Assembly (NCBI GenBank): GCA_001600095.1
Contig: BCIX01000007.1
Span: 930,001 to 994,000, forward strand
Direction of reading: 5' to 3'
Origin: Bullera alba
Taxonomy: Eukaryota > Basidiomycota > Tremellomycetes > Tremellales > Bulleraceae
Length of the DNA stretch: 64,000 bases
Part shown: in pieces, positions 23,049 through 34,719 of the stretch
Numbering within the stretch: position 1 is the stretch's first letter
Layout: the number at the start of each line of letters is the position of its first letter
Notes under the pieces: generated by a model
The model's input: only the letters and a program-made list of their open reading frames with translations
Databases searched by the model: none
Told to the model about the DNA's origin: nothing
Program-made: the position numbers and the translations under genes

Positions 23049-23440
23049 AAGTATAGGGATATGGATAGACTAGTTTGTAGGTTGACATGAATGCAATCAA
23101 GGGCTCTGCCGGATATCGGAGATCACCGGAGCGGACGACGATCAGGTTGTGCCGACTGATCATCGACACGGGCATCACACTTATCGCATGATTCGATGGG
23201 GATGCGTCTTGGAGCTACAGTGACTGCATACGATCTCAGCAAGGTTGCACAACAGCGGCCGGAAGATAGTACAGTGCTATGATGATCTATAGTCTACGAG
23301 GGAGTGACTGCCCGTGATGTCCTCTGCTTCCTCTGTTTTCAGTTTCGTGCTTGTATCGTGTTATCCTGCTCCTTCGAAAATAGATTTCCTGGATAGCGAT
23401 TCAGCACTTGGAACAGGATCAACAAGGACTGGACAGCGAC
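23049..23440. other. Convergent 3' intergenic region
   Basis: 392 bp between the stops of the transporter (+) and the Zn2Cys6 regulator (-). No feature was recognised. Confidence 0.5.
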
Positions 23441-26016
23441 TTACCAGAACATGTCCTGATCTGCGAATGCGTTCGGATCGTACGCAAAGTTCCCAAGTCC
23501 GACACCGATCGTGGCCCCCGACAGAGCATATTCCGAGCTCTGCGCAACCCAATTGTCCAGATCCATAGGCCTGCCCTGTTGCTGGGCATCAGCGTCTTGA
23601 GCTGCTCCATGAATCTGGTTGGGGTTTTGAGCAGTGCCATTTGTTGGATTTAGGTTTACGCCCATACCAGACGTCTGTACTGTAGAGGGTAAGGGCGGCC
23701 AGAGACTGTTGCCGGCATCTTGATCCAACATCTGGCCAAAGGCCTGATAGTCCATTGGCTGGCTGATCGGCGGTCTGGGGTTCGAGTTCGGAGTGGGTTG
23801 GATTAGTCGTGAAAGGAAGGCTGATTGCGAGGCCGGGAGCTGATCAGGCGACATAGCAGCGTTGAAGAGCATATCAGAGGTTCTACGGACCCTGTCTATG
23901 ATTTCTTGCCGATCCGTGGAGGAGTGCGTGGTTGCGATCGAGGCGGTCCGTGGTTTGAGCACCTTAAGTAGCGAGACGGCGGCATAGGTGAGCACGGTGA
24001 AGACGAAGTCTGGACATCCGTAAAGATATCCTGTTCGTTCAAAATCGATCTCGAAGCCATGGATGAGACTCGTGGCAGCGCTTTCGAACTGTACCGAGAT
24101 GTCATGAGCTGTGTCCTGACATATTGATGGACACATAAACTCACCTCCGTCAGCACAACGGGAAGATCAGGATCCGAAAGATCCGTGCTCCTGCCCACGG
24201 CGAATGATTGCAGGATCAGAGTAGCGTATCGCTGATACAGTCCGATGTTGGGGAAAATCAACCTTGTATCATCCTTTCGGCTATATGGCTCGATAAGCCG
24301 TTCTGCCTTGTCCCTCCACTCCAGGAACTGCGTCTTGTAGCTCTTGATCAGGTGGTGGTATGATTGCTGGTGGGATAGAAGGTCCGCGTCGCCGGATCGG
24401 GTGACAATGCCTTCTGTTCTGAATGCGTCGATGCAGCGCACCAGTATCTGAGTCCATTCCTACGTCACATGAGCGCTGAACCTCTGCCAGTTGGCATAAT
24501 GTGTAACTCACTTACCGCTAGTAGGCCTACCCAAATATCATCGCCTGTTGGTTCGAGTCTTTCGTCCATGATGAGATCTCTGTAGACCCGAGTCACGTTG
24601 TCCGCGATTGAGCTTCCAGGCTTGCCGAGTTGCGTTGAGGATGTTTGATCTGTAATATACGCGAGGAGCCATGTCCGGATGAGGGTTCTCAGAAGCCACG
24701 TTGGCAGGCCAGATCGAGCTTGCTCGATCAGAGCGACTCTGTGCAGGTTGATGTCGATGGCCAGCCGGACCGCTAAGCCGACTCTGATCCAGGATTGGTC
24801 TTGCTCAAAGTTCTTCGGGCGGATAAGACTGCGACTGTCAGTGTCGATAACACTTGGCCCGACGTCGACCTACTTCCACGTAGCATAAAGTAGATGGCCT
24901 TGCACGACCTGTCCATGGGTAAGCTGAATATCTGGTAAACTGAACTCACATCGACATTCTTATCCCTAGGCAACCTCTCCATTTCGTACCGAGCAAACTC
25001 TTTCAGTCGCCCCCACAGAGCTCGATCGCATGCCTGTGCGGACACACAGCATACTGAAAGCCGTCAATACCAGGAACGTGACCGGTCCGACTTACTTGCA
25101 TTGAAGAGAAAGTTGTTCCGCCTAGCAATGACCGGAGGTGTGGACCGCTGCCGATCGAGGAAGGGTAGGTGAGGATGGAGATATTGGAAGTACATCCCGA
25201 ACAGAGTCTCAGCTCTGAAGTCAGGCTCGTCGGTCAGTATTGACTCCCTTAGGTATCGTCAGGTTGGGCTCACTCTTCAATGGTGATATAGTTCATGATA
25301 TGAGGAGCCTCCATGATTTTCGGTCGCTCCAAGGGAGCGTAGTACTCTTCCACGCGAGTCGCACTGGTCGACCTCTGCCTTTGCCCTCCAGAGGCTACCG
25401 CCTCGCCGCGTTCAGGCAATGCCGAAGCCGACGCTTCCGCCAGGACAGCGAGAGGGTTGTGCGAGTCTCCAGGTAGAGGAAGCGTGGTGAGCTTTTCCGG
25501 GGGCTCTGACCATCTTGTAGAGGATGTCGGCTCCGGGGAAAGTAGGTTGATCGCCGAGCTTTTGACAGCGGGGATTGGTGATGGCTGGTGTTTGATTACT
25601 TGGTTAGGGGGCGCTTGCAGCCCCCACAGATCGGATGTCCTTCGACTTTGGTTGCCAGCACTGCTCCCGGGATCACCTCTTGCTCTGGAAGATGATCCCA
25701 GTCGTTCCGATTCTGACTCGTCGGGTTCTCTCTCCTTCCGCTTTGCAATCCTTTCGGTCTCCGTCTTCTTCCTCCTCGTCTTGCCCCTCAGCGAGGGGAG
25801 GTACTCGCAAGACTCCTCCAGCCCGGAGGTGGTGCATCTGGAGCACGGACGACCACCATCGCACCGTAGCTTCTGGCGGTTGCATGAAGCACATGCTCGA
25901 GAGGCTCGGGGAGCTTTCGACGGCGGGACGTTGGTTGTGGGCGTTCGGACTCCATTTGGTGAGCTGCTCGAGGGGCTGGCCGCCGAAGAGGCGACTGTGG
26001 GACGACCCTCAGCCAT
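23441..26016 (-). CDS. Zn2Cys6 fungal-specific transcription factor
   Basis: Nuclear DNA-binding regulator. The start at 26016 gives a Ser/Pro-rich leader, then the binuclear zinc cluster at about residues 40-70: ACASCNRQKLRCDGGRPCSRC followed by C in EESCEYL, i.e. six Cys in the C-x2-C-x6-C-x5-12-C-x2-C-x6-8-C pattern. A basic linker RGKTRRKKTETERIAKRK follows. Later exons encode a mostly helical middle region (for example ALWGRLKEFARYEMERLP and LEWRDKAERLIEPYSRKD), consistent with the fungal middle homology region, and end with an Asn/Gln/Pro-rich acidic tail, NAFADQDMFW, typical of an activation domain. About seven short introns. Targets are unknown; position next to the transporter, dioxygenase and peroxygenase makes a pathway-specific role plausible but unproven. 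Confidence 0.88.
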
Positions 26017-26650
26017 GCGACGTCACTAGCAGTCCATCAGAGTGTTATGTAGTTGGGACATTGGGTCTTCAGCTATGGAGAGTAGCAAGTCGGCCATCTG
26101 GATTCTGGGATGCATGGTTGCATGGTTGACCACTTGGCCGGCCCGTCTGCAGCTCGCCATGTTCGGCTTTCGGTTTGAGGCGGAGCTCGCCGGTACTTAC
26201 TCTGAACGGTGGGAGGGCGTCATATGCATAGCCTCATAGGTATGGGTGAGGAGAGTAGCCTGAAGGTCAGTGAAGGACCTCGCTCGTCGGTCATGGTCAT
26301 AGCGTCGCGCACATATGCATCGTTATGTATGTCAATGCGAGCAGAGCAGGAGCAAGCAGTTCTAACTATATAAAAAGCGGAAAGTAAAACAACATAAGAA
26401 GGGTGACAAGGATAGAAAGGGGATATCAAAGGTCGTGCGTCGGTCACGTTGGTGGCATGTCTTTCGTCGCAGATGATTTTCGGTTCTTCTATATTATACA
26501 AGGCGGGGCGAGGTCGAGGTCAACAAGCGGGATGTGAGTCGAGGGTGGTGTATATGAGCTAGCACCAAAGTCGATCGTAACACCTCGTGTCGTCGGATCC
26601 TATCGCTCGGCCCAGCGGGAGCACCGGCTCGAGATCGGGTTCAGAGTCCA
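26017..26650. other. Intergenic region between RNR2 3' end and the regulator promoter
   Basis: 634 bp; both flanking genes are on the minus strand. It should contain the RNR2 3' UTR and the regulator promoter. A short direct repeat (gcatggttgcatggttg near 26111) is the only pattern seen. Confidence 0.4.
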
Positions 26651-28076
26651 CTAGAAGTCCTCGTCGAGCGAGAAACCCTTCTTGACGGCCTGGTGATCCG
26701 ACGAAGCACCAACAGACTGGTTGACACCGGATTTCGAGTAGGCGGACACTCTCGACTCGAAGAAGTTGGCCTTGCCCTGGAGCGAGATCATCTCCATAAA
26801 GTCGAAGGGGTTGGACACGTTCCACACCTTGTCGTTACCAAGGGCGACAAGCAGTCGGTCGGCGACAAACTCGATGTACTGGCACATGAGCTTAGAGTTC
26901 ATTCCAATGAGCGAGACTGGCAGAGCGTCGGTGAGGAACTCTTGCTCGATCTTGACGGCCTCTTTGATGATCCTCTCGACAGTGTCTGGGTGGGGTCGTC
27001 GTCGGAGGTGGGTGAAGAGGAGACAGGCAAAGTCGGTGTGGAGACCCTCGTCCCTCGAGATCAACTCGTTCGAGAAGGTGAGTCCGGGCATGAGACCTCG
27101 CTTCTTCAACCAGAAGATCGAGGCGAAAGAACCAGAGAAGAAGATACCCTCGACGGCGGCAAAGGCGATCAGTCGCTCAGCGAAAGTCGATCGGTCGTCC
27201 GAGATCCACTTGAGGGCCCAGTTGGCCTTTTTCTGGATGCAGGGGATGGTGTCGATAGCCTCGAACAGGTATGTTCGTCGGGCGGCGTCCTTGATGTATG
27301 TGTCGATGAGGAGAGAGTAGGTCTCGGAGTGGATGTTCTCCCTGCATAATTGTTAGCAGATGAAGCGGTGTATCGATCTCGTGACTCACATCATGATCTG
27401 GAAACCGTAGAAGCATTTGGCCTCGGCCGCCTGGACTTCGGAAGAGAATCGCTCGACGAGGTTCTCGTTGACAATACCGTCAGACTGAAGAGGGGTCAGC
27501 AGCGATCACCAGGGGGTCTCGAAGCACTCACAGCAGCGAAGAACGCAAGGACGTGCTCGATGAAGTATCGCTCGTTGTCGTTCAGCTTGTTCTCCCAGTC
27601 GTGGAGATCGGGGGCGAGGTTGATCTCCTCGGATGTCCAGAAGGAGGCTTGAGCCTGCTTGTACATTTGCCAGATCTACATAGAGTCAGCGCGTGATCGT
27701 GGGGTAGCGACGGAGGAACGGACGAAGGAAGCAAGTGAGGGACTGGGACGTGGCGTGTGTGACATGACCTGGGGTTGGGGAGGTGACTCACCTCTCTGTA
27801 TTTGATGGGGAAGAGAACGAATCTCGAGTTGGTCTCTTGCAACAGTGGCTCATCCTTCTCCTCGCACTCGACGTCGCCGACGAATCGCGTTCGGTACTCC
27901 TCGACGGGTTCAGCGACGACGAGCTCGACTGGCTTCTTGCTCGCTGCGGCCTCTTGGGCAGCAGCAGCTTTCAGCTTGGCGAGGAAAGTCGCGTCTGTGG
28001 GCTTGGAAGGGGTGTTGAGGTCGATGGACGAGAGCGCGTTGGCAGCGGCCTTGGAGGGGGTCTCAACGGCAGCCAT
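26651..28076 (-). CDS. RNR2: Ribonucleotide reductase small subunit (R2)
   Basis: Class Ia ribonucleotide reductase beta subunit; it houses the di-iron tyrosyl radical that lets the R1 subunit convert NDPs to dNDPs for DNA synthesis and repair. Start at 28076, [19 protein letters not shown]. Core motifs: [52 protein letters not shown], the iron/radical helix [36 protein letters not shown] and [20 protein letters not shown]. The C-terminal tail ends GFSLDEDF, the acidic heptapeptide that docks to R1. About 410 residues, normal for fungi. It has four introns. Divergent from MSH6, with MluI cell-cycle boxes between them and a TATATA at 28242-28247. It is the catalytically complete R2 rather than a defective RNR4 type, because the iron-ligand motifs are intact. 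Confidence 0.97.
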
Positions 28077-28957
28077 TGTGATGAGCGTTGAGTGAGGGGA
28101 GTGGAGTGAGCAGTGATGTGAGATGGAGATGAGAGTGATCACAAGAAGAGCTTGTGATTGAGTTGAAGTGGTTTGGGTAAGACTGAAAGTCGAGTGAGTG
28201 TGAGATGAGAAGAGAGGAACAAGCTCGAGCTGTTCTACCCCTATATACTTTCCTGTCAGACAGCGCCCGACGCGTCCGATGGGTTCAGTTTGGGTGGTCG
28301 CAATGTTTAATTTGCGCTGACGGGGTTGACGGGATCAATTTTACGCGAGGGTCACGCGATTGGATTCAGGTCAAACATTGATTTTCCTTGATTCACGCGA
28401 TGAGGCGCAGGGCGCGTCCCGGGCTGTCCCGGGGGGAAAACCGCTGGAACATTAGCTTTAAACGCGTGCTCTCGTAGATGGCTGACTGGCAGGGAAGGGG
28501 TCCAGAGAGGTCCAGAGCGGGAGAGCAGAGTCACGACGCGTCCAAGTAGTGTGCCATCCATGCATCCGCGATGCCACAGTGACACCAAGTGACACCACAC
28601 CTCCTCGACGTCACTCATCGGTGCCACACACACGTCAACCTGACTGGACTTCGATCTACTTCGATCCCAGACGCGACGTAGGCCGAACTCGCCCGAACGC
28701 TTTTCTGGGGGGAGTCTTTAAATCTTCACGTGACCAGCCACGTCAGATCTCGCCGTCTCGGCTACCCACGCGCGGTGGAGGTTGCCGCGTACGCTGGAAA
28801 TTACCTCGCCCGTCGACAGGGCACGGGTAGCTAGCTATACTGGGAGCACAGTGTATTGGTGAGCACAACTAAGACAGGTAGAGCAGAGGGGAAGTAGTCT
28901 GTCTCAAACACACCAACACCAAGAACCCGACAGTTGGACAGCAGGTCGACAGCGAAC
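28077..28957. promoter_or_regulatory. RNR2-MSH6 divergent promoter with MluI cell-cycle boxes
   Basis: 881 bp shared by two S-phase-type genes. Perfect ACGCGT (MCB) sites lie at 28270-28275, 28462-28467 and 28536-28541. Related ACGCGA cores are at 28343, 28354, 28395 and 28671. A TATATA for RNR2 is at 28242-28247 and a CACGTG at 28727-28732 is nearer MSH6. In budding and fission yeast MBF (Mbp1/Swi6 or Res/Cdc10) binds ACGCGT and drives RNR and mismatch-repair genes at G1/S; action here is inferred. Confidence 0.75.
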
Positions 28958-31900
28958 ATGTCGAAACCTCAAGCCGATGCGAAAGTAGTCAAGGGGTGAG
29001 TGAATCAGACGGTCTTCCTGGAATGTGGACGGCCATAGCAGTCGGTCCGAGCGAGGTCGAGGGAGGTAGAAGTCGACGAAGAAGGACTCAACGATCTCGT
29101 TGTCGCATTGCACTCCTCATCCAGCTGAAGTCTACCACTGACCTCTTCCAGCCCGAAGCAGAGTACCCTCATGGGCTTCTTCGGCAAGCCCAAGCCCGGT
29201 CCTGCGCCCACACCATCTTCCTCGACGCCGAGACCAGGATCTTCGAAAGTCACGAGTCAAAGCACGCCAGTAGCATCTTCCCGGTCTCTCGCAAAGGGCT
29301 CCTCGAGTGCTTCGATCGCCAGCCAGGGCTCTTCCTCATCCGCCAACCGCAAAGACCAGAAGAAGCCAGCAGCAGAGCAGACCAAAACACCTGTACCAAC
29401 CAAAGCTGCAAAGTCCGCACCTTCCAGACCGGCACAGTCAGTACCTACTGCAGCATCACCCAACTCCACACAGCTCCAGACGCCCTCATCCACTACCGGG
29501 CAATCACCAACGGTCGTCAGCTCCAGTCAGTCTGTGAGAAGAGGAAGTAGCCCAATCAAGCGTCCCAGCAGTCCACTGAAGAACAAAGCAAGAGACGACA
29601 AGGAGTCTAGCTCGAAGGCAGCCAAGAACATACCGACGGGCCAGGATTCCCTCGAGATGGACATCGATAGTGATGAGGAGCCAATAGTCACGGTGAGTAG
29701 TGTCTGGAGCAGAGTTCTTCCCGTCTTCGCAGCGTCTTCACGGGAATTGTCACTAACCCTCCTCAGAGCCGACGCACGAAGCGTAAAGTTGTATACGCTG
29801 AGTCCGATTCCGACGGCTCCGTCTCCGAGGGAGAGGCACTGCGACAGGCGACTGGCAAGGCGAAGCGTAGGTCATGATCTCTTGAGAGAGCTCCGAGCTT
29901 ACCGTTCCTAGCCACTCGCAAGCCTCGAAAGTCGCTCAAAGTCGACTCTGACTCTGACGATTATCTCTTTGAAGACCAGGACGATATCGCCATGGGTAAG
30001 TTTATGACTATGCCGTTCCAGACTAACATATAGTCAACGCCGTCGACGATTTGGAGATGAGGCAGGCCAGTCCTTCTATCACATCGGTATCCCCTCCTCC
30101 TGCCAGCAAGAAGGCTTCCGGAAAGAAGTTCGTTCCGCCAAAGGCGGCCAAGACGAAACCTTCAGAACGAGGATCGTCGCCGGTAGCCTCGTCGTCTCGT
30201 CCCGGCCCGAAGCCTTTGACGGGTATGTCGGCTGGCAAAGCCGGCGAGTCTGGCAAAGCCAGCTCCAGAGGAGGCCCCGGAGACTCCGACAGCTGGATGT
30301 TGACCAACGCCGAAAGACGCAAGCTCGACGAGAAAACCTCCAAAAGGGAAGCTCAGGACACTTACCACTTCCTCCGACCTGATCAGATCCGAGACTCGTT
30401 CATGAAACGCCCCGACGACCCGGAATACGACGAGAGGACGATTCACATTCCGAAAAAGGCATTCGAGTCGATGACCCCGTTCGAGAAGCAGTTCTGGGAG
30501 ATCAAGAAGGATCATTTCGATACAGTCCTGTTCTTCCAAAAGGGCAAGTTCTACGAGCTGTATGAGAACGATGCGGCGATTGGGCACCAGGAGTTTGATC
30601 TCAAATTGACAGATAGGGTCAAGATGAGCATGGTACGTGTTGCCCCTCGCCCATACACAACACATTTGCTGATCGTGTTTAGGTCGGTGTACCGGAGCAA
30701 AGCTTCGAGTTCTGGGCGGCCAAGTTCCTTGCGGCGGGGTACAAGGTCGGCAAAGTTGAACAAGCGGAGACTGCCATTGGAGCCCAAATGCGATCGAAGA
30801 ATGAGGGTGCTGCTGGAAAGAAAAAGGGAGGTGATGATGGCGGAACCAAGGAGAAGATTGTCAGGAGAGAGTTACAACAGGTCTTCACAAACGGTACCAT
30901 TGTCGACGGAGAGTATCTCACAAGCGACGACGCGAACCACTGCGTTGCCATCAAGGTAAGTTTAGGATTCGCGGCCAGACGGGACATCACTGACCTTCTT
31001 CCAGGAATTCACCGATGAAGCCACGGGCACCTCTTCTTTTGGTATCTGCACCCTGGATGCGTCGACCGGAGAGTTCAACCTCACTGCTTTCCACGACGAT
31101 GTGATCCGTACCAGGCTAGAGACCATGTTCCGCCAGATCAGGCCAAAGGAGCTCATCCATGCAAAGGTCAGTGCCATCGCCGCAACATCTGGCATATACC
31201 GGGAGCTGACTCTGACGCAGGGCAATCTTTCTGTACCCACCACCCGACTTCTTCGTCACACTTTACCTTCGAGCACGCTCTGGCAGTCGTTCCGAGAGGG
31301 CCGAGAATTCTATTCTGCCGATGACACCATTACCCATCTCGCCGAACTGTTCCAAACGAATGACGACCCGAGCAGCTCTGCTAAACCGCTCTTACCCCCC
31401 GCAATAGAGTCTATGCTCGAGACCCCACTCGCGATGGAGGCCTTAGGTGGGATGTTGTTTTACCTGAAGAGTTTGAACCTCGACAAGGATCTCGTCTCGC
31501 AAAAGAACTTCAATATCTACGACCCCATCAAGGAGGGCAAGAACCTCGTCCTGGAGGGCGTTACCTTGAATCACATGGAGGTGAGTCGACCACGCTCATT
31601 GCTCTCTCGATCCCTCTTTACTGGGAAGAAATACTGACTCGATCATAGGTGCTCGTGAACAATGAAGGCGGGACGGAAGGGACATTGCTGGAACTGCTGC
31701 AACGATGCCAAACGCCGTTCGGTAAGCTGACGACCTCCATTAAACCTGTACGAACCTCAGCTGAGGTTTCTAGGCAAACGACTCTTCAGGCAGTGGCTCA
31801 CCAACCCCCTCCGGGACGCGAACGCCATCAACGAGAGGTGAGTCGATCCAGAAGGCCTTGACGAGCTATGCCGCGACAGCTCTAACAAAGCTCAGACTGG

Positions 31901-34329
31901 ACGCTGTGGACGATCTGATGAATCACACAAGCTTCACCTCAGACTTCAGAAAATTCGCAAAGGAGCTCCCGGATCTCGAGGTAAGCAGCTGCGACGAAAA
32001 GCCACATGAACATCAGCTGATACACTTGATATAGCGTCTCATATCGCGTATACACGCGGGACAAGCCAAGCAGACTCAATTCCGACAAGTCATGACGGTG
32101 AGATCCGAGTCACAGAAGCAATTGGAAAGCTCATACTGACACTATCCAGGCCTTCGAAGCGATACAAGAGCAATTCTCCAGACTGCTCCGCTTCGCCGAG
32201 GGATTCAGCTCGCATGCAGTCGCCGGCTTGATCCGCTCAGCGCCCGATATCGCACCACACATTGCTCACGTGCAGGGCATGTATCACCGCGAGGGCGATG
32301 GTGAGTCCGGCCCGTCCATTAGTATACAAGTGGACACGTAGCTGATGAATTGCCTGGTGGTGGTAGATAAAGCTATCTTGCCCAATCCCGGAGCGAACGA
32401 GGATTGTGACAAGGCAACTTTAGAGGTCAAGCGTCTGGAGGGGGAATTTGACGATCTGTTGATTGGGTACCAAAGACAATTGAAGTATGTTCCTAAGACT
32501 CGCCTTATCACATCTGCGGGGACTGATTGCTGGACGCAGATCGAAAGAGGTCAAATTCTGGCATAGCGCCCAAGGCGGCAAGGAGATCTATCAGCTGCAA
32601 GTCCCGGCTGGCATCAAAGTACCCTCGTCCTGGGCCAAGCAGTCTGGCACAAAGGTGAGTGTCATCTTTGGTTTGGAACGAGGCAGAAGCTAATCGTCAT
32701 CAGGCTGTCTCGAGGTACTACAATAAGGACATCACGGTCTTGGTCCGAGAATTCCAAGAGGCGAAAGAGACGGAGAACCAGACCAAGCGGGATTTCTTCA
32801 AGTTTCTCTTGGCCGAGTTTGACAAGGATCAATCGCTCTGGCTCCATACTGTCCGGTAAGTAACAGGATTAGGAGCTGTATACGCAGTGAATGCTTCTTA
32901 CTATTGCACAGAGTGATAGCAGAGTTGGATTGCCTAGTATCCCTCGCCCTAGCGTCGTTCAACCTAGACGAGCCAAAGTGTCGACCAGAGTTTGTCGACG
33001 CGCCACAGGCCTTTGTCGACTTTGAGGAGCTTCGCCATCCGTCAATGTGCCTCCGAGCGGACTTCATCGCCAACGACGTCCGACTCGGCGACGACGGTAC
33101 CGGGACCGACGGTGGAGATGAAGCGGGCGCGAGGGCAAGAGCGGTGTTGCTCACTGGACCCAACATGGCCGGAAAGTCGACCCTCCTGAGAATGACAGCC
33201 GCGGGAATCATCATGGCCCAAATGGGCTGTTATGTCCCAGCGAGAAAGGCAAGGATGAGTCCAGTTGATAGGATCCAGACGAGGATGGGGGCGTACGACA
33301 GTGAGTAAATGGTGTCGAGATCCGAAAATCGAGCAGTCAGAGGGAAGTCTGAATTCAACGCTGACGCGTCCCTAGACATGTTCGCCAGCGCCAGTACGTT
33401 CAAGGTCGAATTGGACGAGTGTTCCAAGATCCTCAGAGAGGCTGGACCCAGATCGTTCGTCATTCTCGATGGTGAGTCGAGATCTCGGCGCGTTCAGAGG
33501 TGTCCCGAAGTCGCTGCTGACCCACGCTTGCGGTAGAGCTCGGCCGAGGAACGTCGACATACGATGGAATGGCCATTGCTGGAGCGGTGCTACATCACTT
33601 GGCTACTCACACCCTGCCATTAGCCTTCTTCGCGGTGAGCAAGCCGTGTCAATATACTTTCCCCTCCACCGCCTTCAGCCTTGTTTCTGTCCGTACAAAT
33701 CAGTATGCTGACCATGACACCGGTTCTAGACGCATTACGGATCCCTGACCGACGATTACACCTACCACCCAAATATCCGAAACATGCACATGAAGACGTT
33801 CGTGGACGACGCCAGGCGAGAAGTGGTATTCCTCTACAAGCTCATACCGGGAGTCGCAGAGTCGTCACATGGCACCCGTGAGTGATGACCTTGGGCTTTT
33901 GGGCCCTGTATACGCTCGAAGAGCGTGACACGACGCCAGGGCCACCGAATTCCTATCATTACAGGATGCTGATGCAACACCCCAGATGTCGCCAAGATGG
34001 CGGGCGTTCCCGACCTGGTGGTCTCTCGCGCAGATCAAGTATCCGCCGAATTCTTCATGGCTTTCAAGTCGAAGCTCGCATCGAGGCGTCAGGACGCACT
34101 GCCCATTGTGGCACAAGCCGATTTCGCATGGTTGCTCAAGCTCGCCACCGGCAGCCTGGACTCTGGTGACGCCGCTGGCGGTGGTGAGATTAGCGAAATG
34201 GCAGTGGATGGGGAGGATGACCCCGTGTTTCCGGGCAAGGGTGTATCGAAGTTGATACGCGAGAAAGCTAGTCTGGGAGCTCAGTTGGATATCATCCGCC
34301 GAGCGATCGGAGCGTACGAGGTGGTGTGA
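28958..34329 (+). CDS. MSH6: DNA mismatch repair protein MSH6
   Basis: MutS homologue that pairs with MSH2 (MutS-alpha) to recognise base mismatches and small loops. Exon 1 is 38 nt, then a 156-nt intron. The junction creates KQSTLMGFFGKP, a PCNA-interacting QxxLxxFF box about residue 15. A Ser/Pro/Lys-rich disordered region follows. MutS domain I starts TPFEKQFWEIKKDHFDTVLF with FFQKGKFYELYE, the Phe-x-Glu mismatch wedge. The core and clamp exons run to the ATPase: Walker A LTGPNMAGKSTLLRM, the signature DMFASASTFKVELDECSKIL, Walker B FVILDELGRGTSTYDGMAI and the His loop FATHYGSLTDDYTYH. The C-terminal helices end IIRRAIGAYEVV. About 1,200 residues in around 17 exons; family order and length are normal. 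The PIP box and Phe-x-Glu separate it from MSH3 and MSH2. Confidence 0.95.
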
Positions 34330-34719
34330 AGGAGGGAGAAAGGGGTTTAGATGGACATACGCGGAGAAGAGGTGGAGACACATTGACATCCGGGCAGGGC
34401 AACATGCGGACGAGGATGGTCATGTCATGTTACGGAGGAAGCAGATGTGAATAGGAAGGCCCGGCCCGCCGCTCAACGGAACGGCTTGATGCCGGATGTA
34501 ATCATAGGACACGATGAAGAAGATCAGCAGCTCGGGAGCGGGGCTGCCTTAATTGGCCAGTAAGGTAGAAACCTACACGAAGCACAGACGGTCAAGAGAC
34601 CAACATGTAATATGAACCAAACCACATGGACCTTCTCTTCGGACAGAGACAGGCTCAGGTCGCCTGGGCTGGTCAGAGGCTAGAAGCGGCATACATGCAT
34701 CCCCCAGTATGTGTCCAGC
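34330..34719. other. Convergent 3' intergenic region
   Basis: 390 bp between the stops of MSH6 (+) and POP4 (-). It presumably holds both 3' UTRs. Nothing else was recognised. Confidence 0.5.

Noticed and set aside
26693..27349. Long plus-strand frames over RNR2
   Set aside because: They are antisense to conserved RNR2 exons, rich in Val/Glu/Gly as expected from complement reading.
29027..29045. ACGGCCATAG string resembling part of a fungal 5S rRNA
   Set aside because: Only about ten bases match, inside MSH6 intron 1; the rest of a 5S gene and its internal control box are absent.
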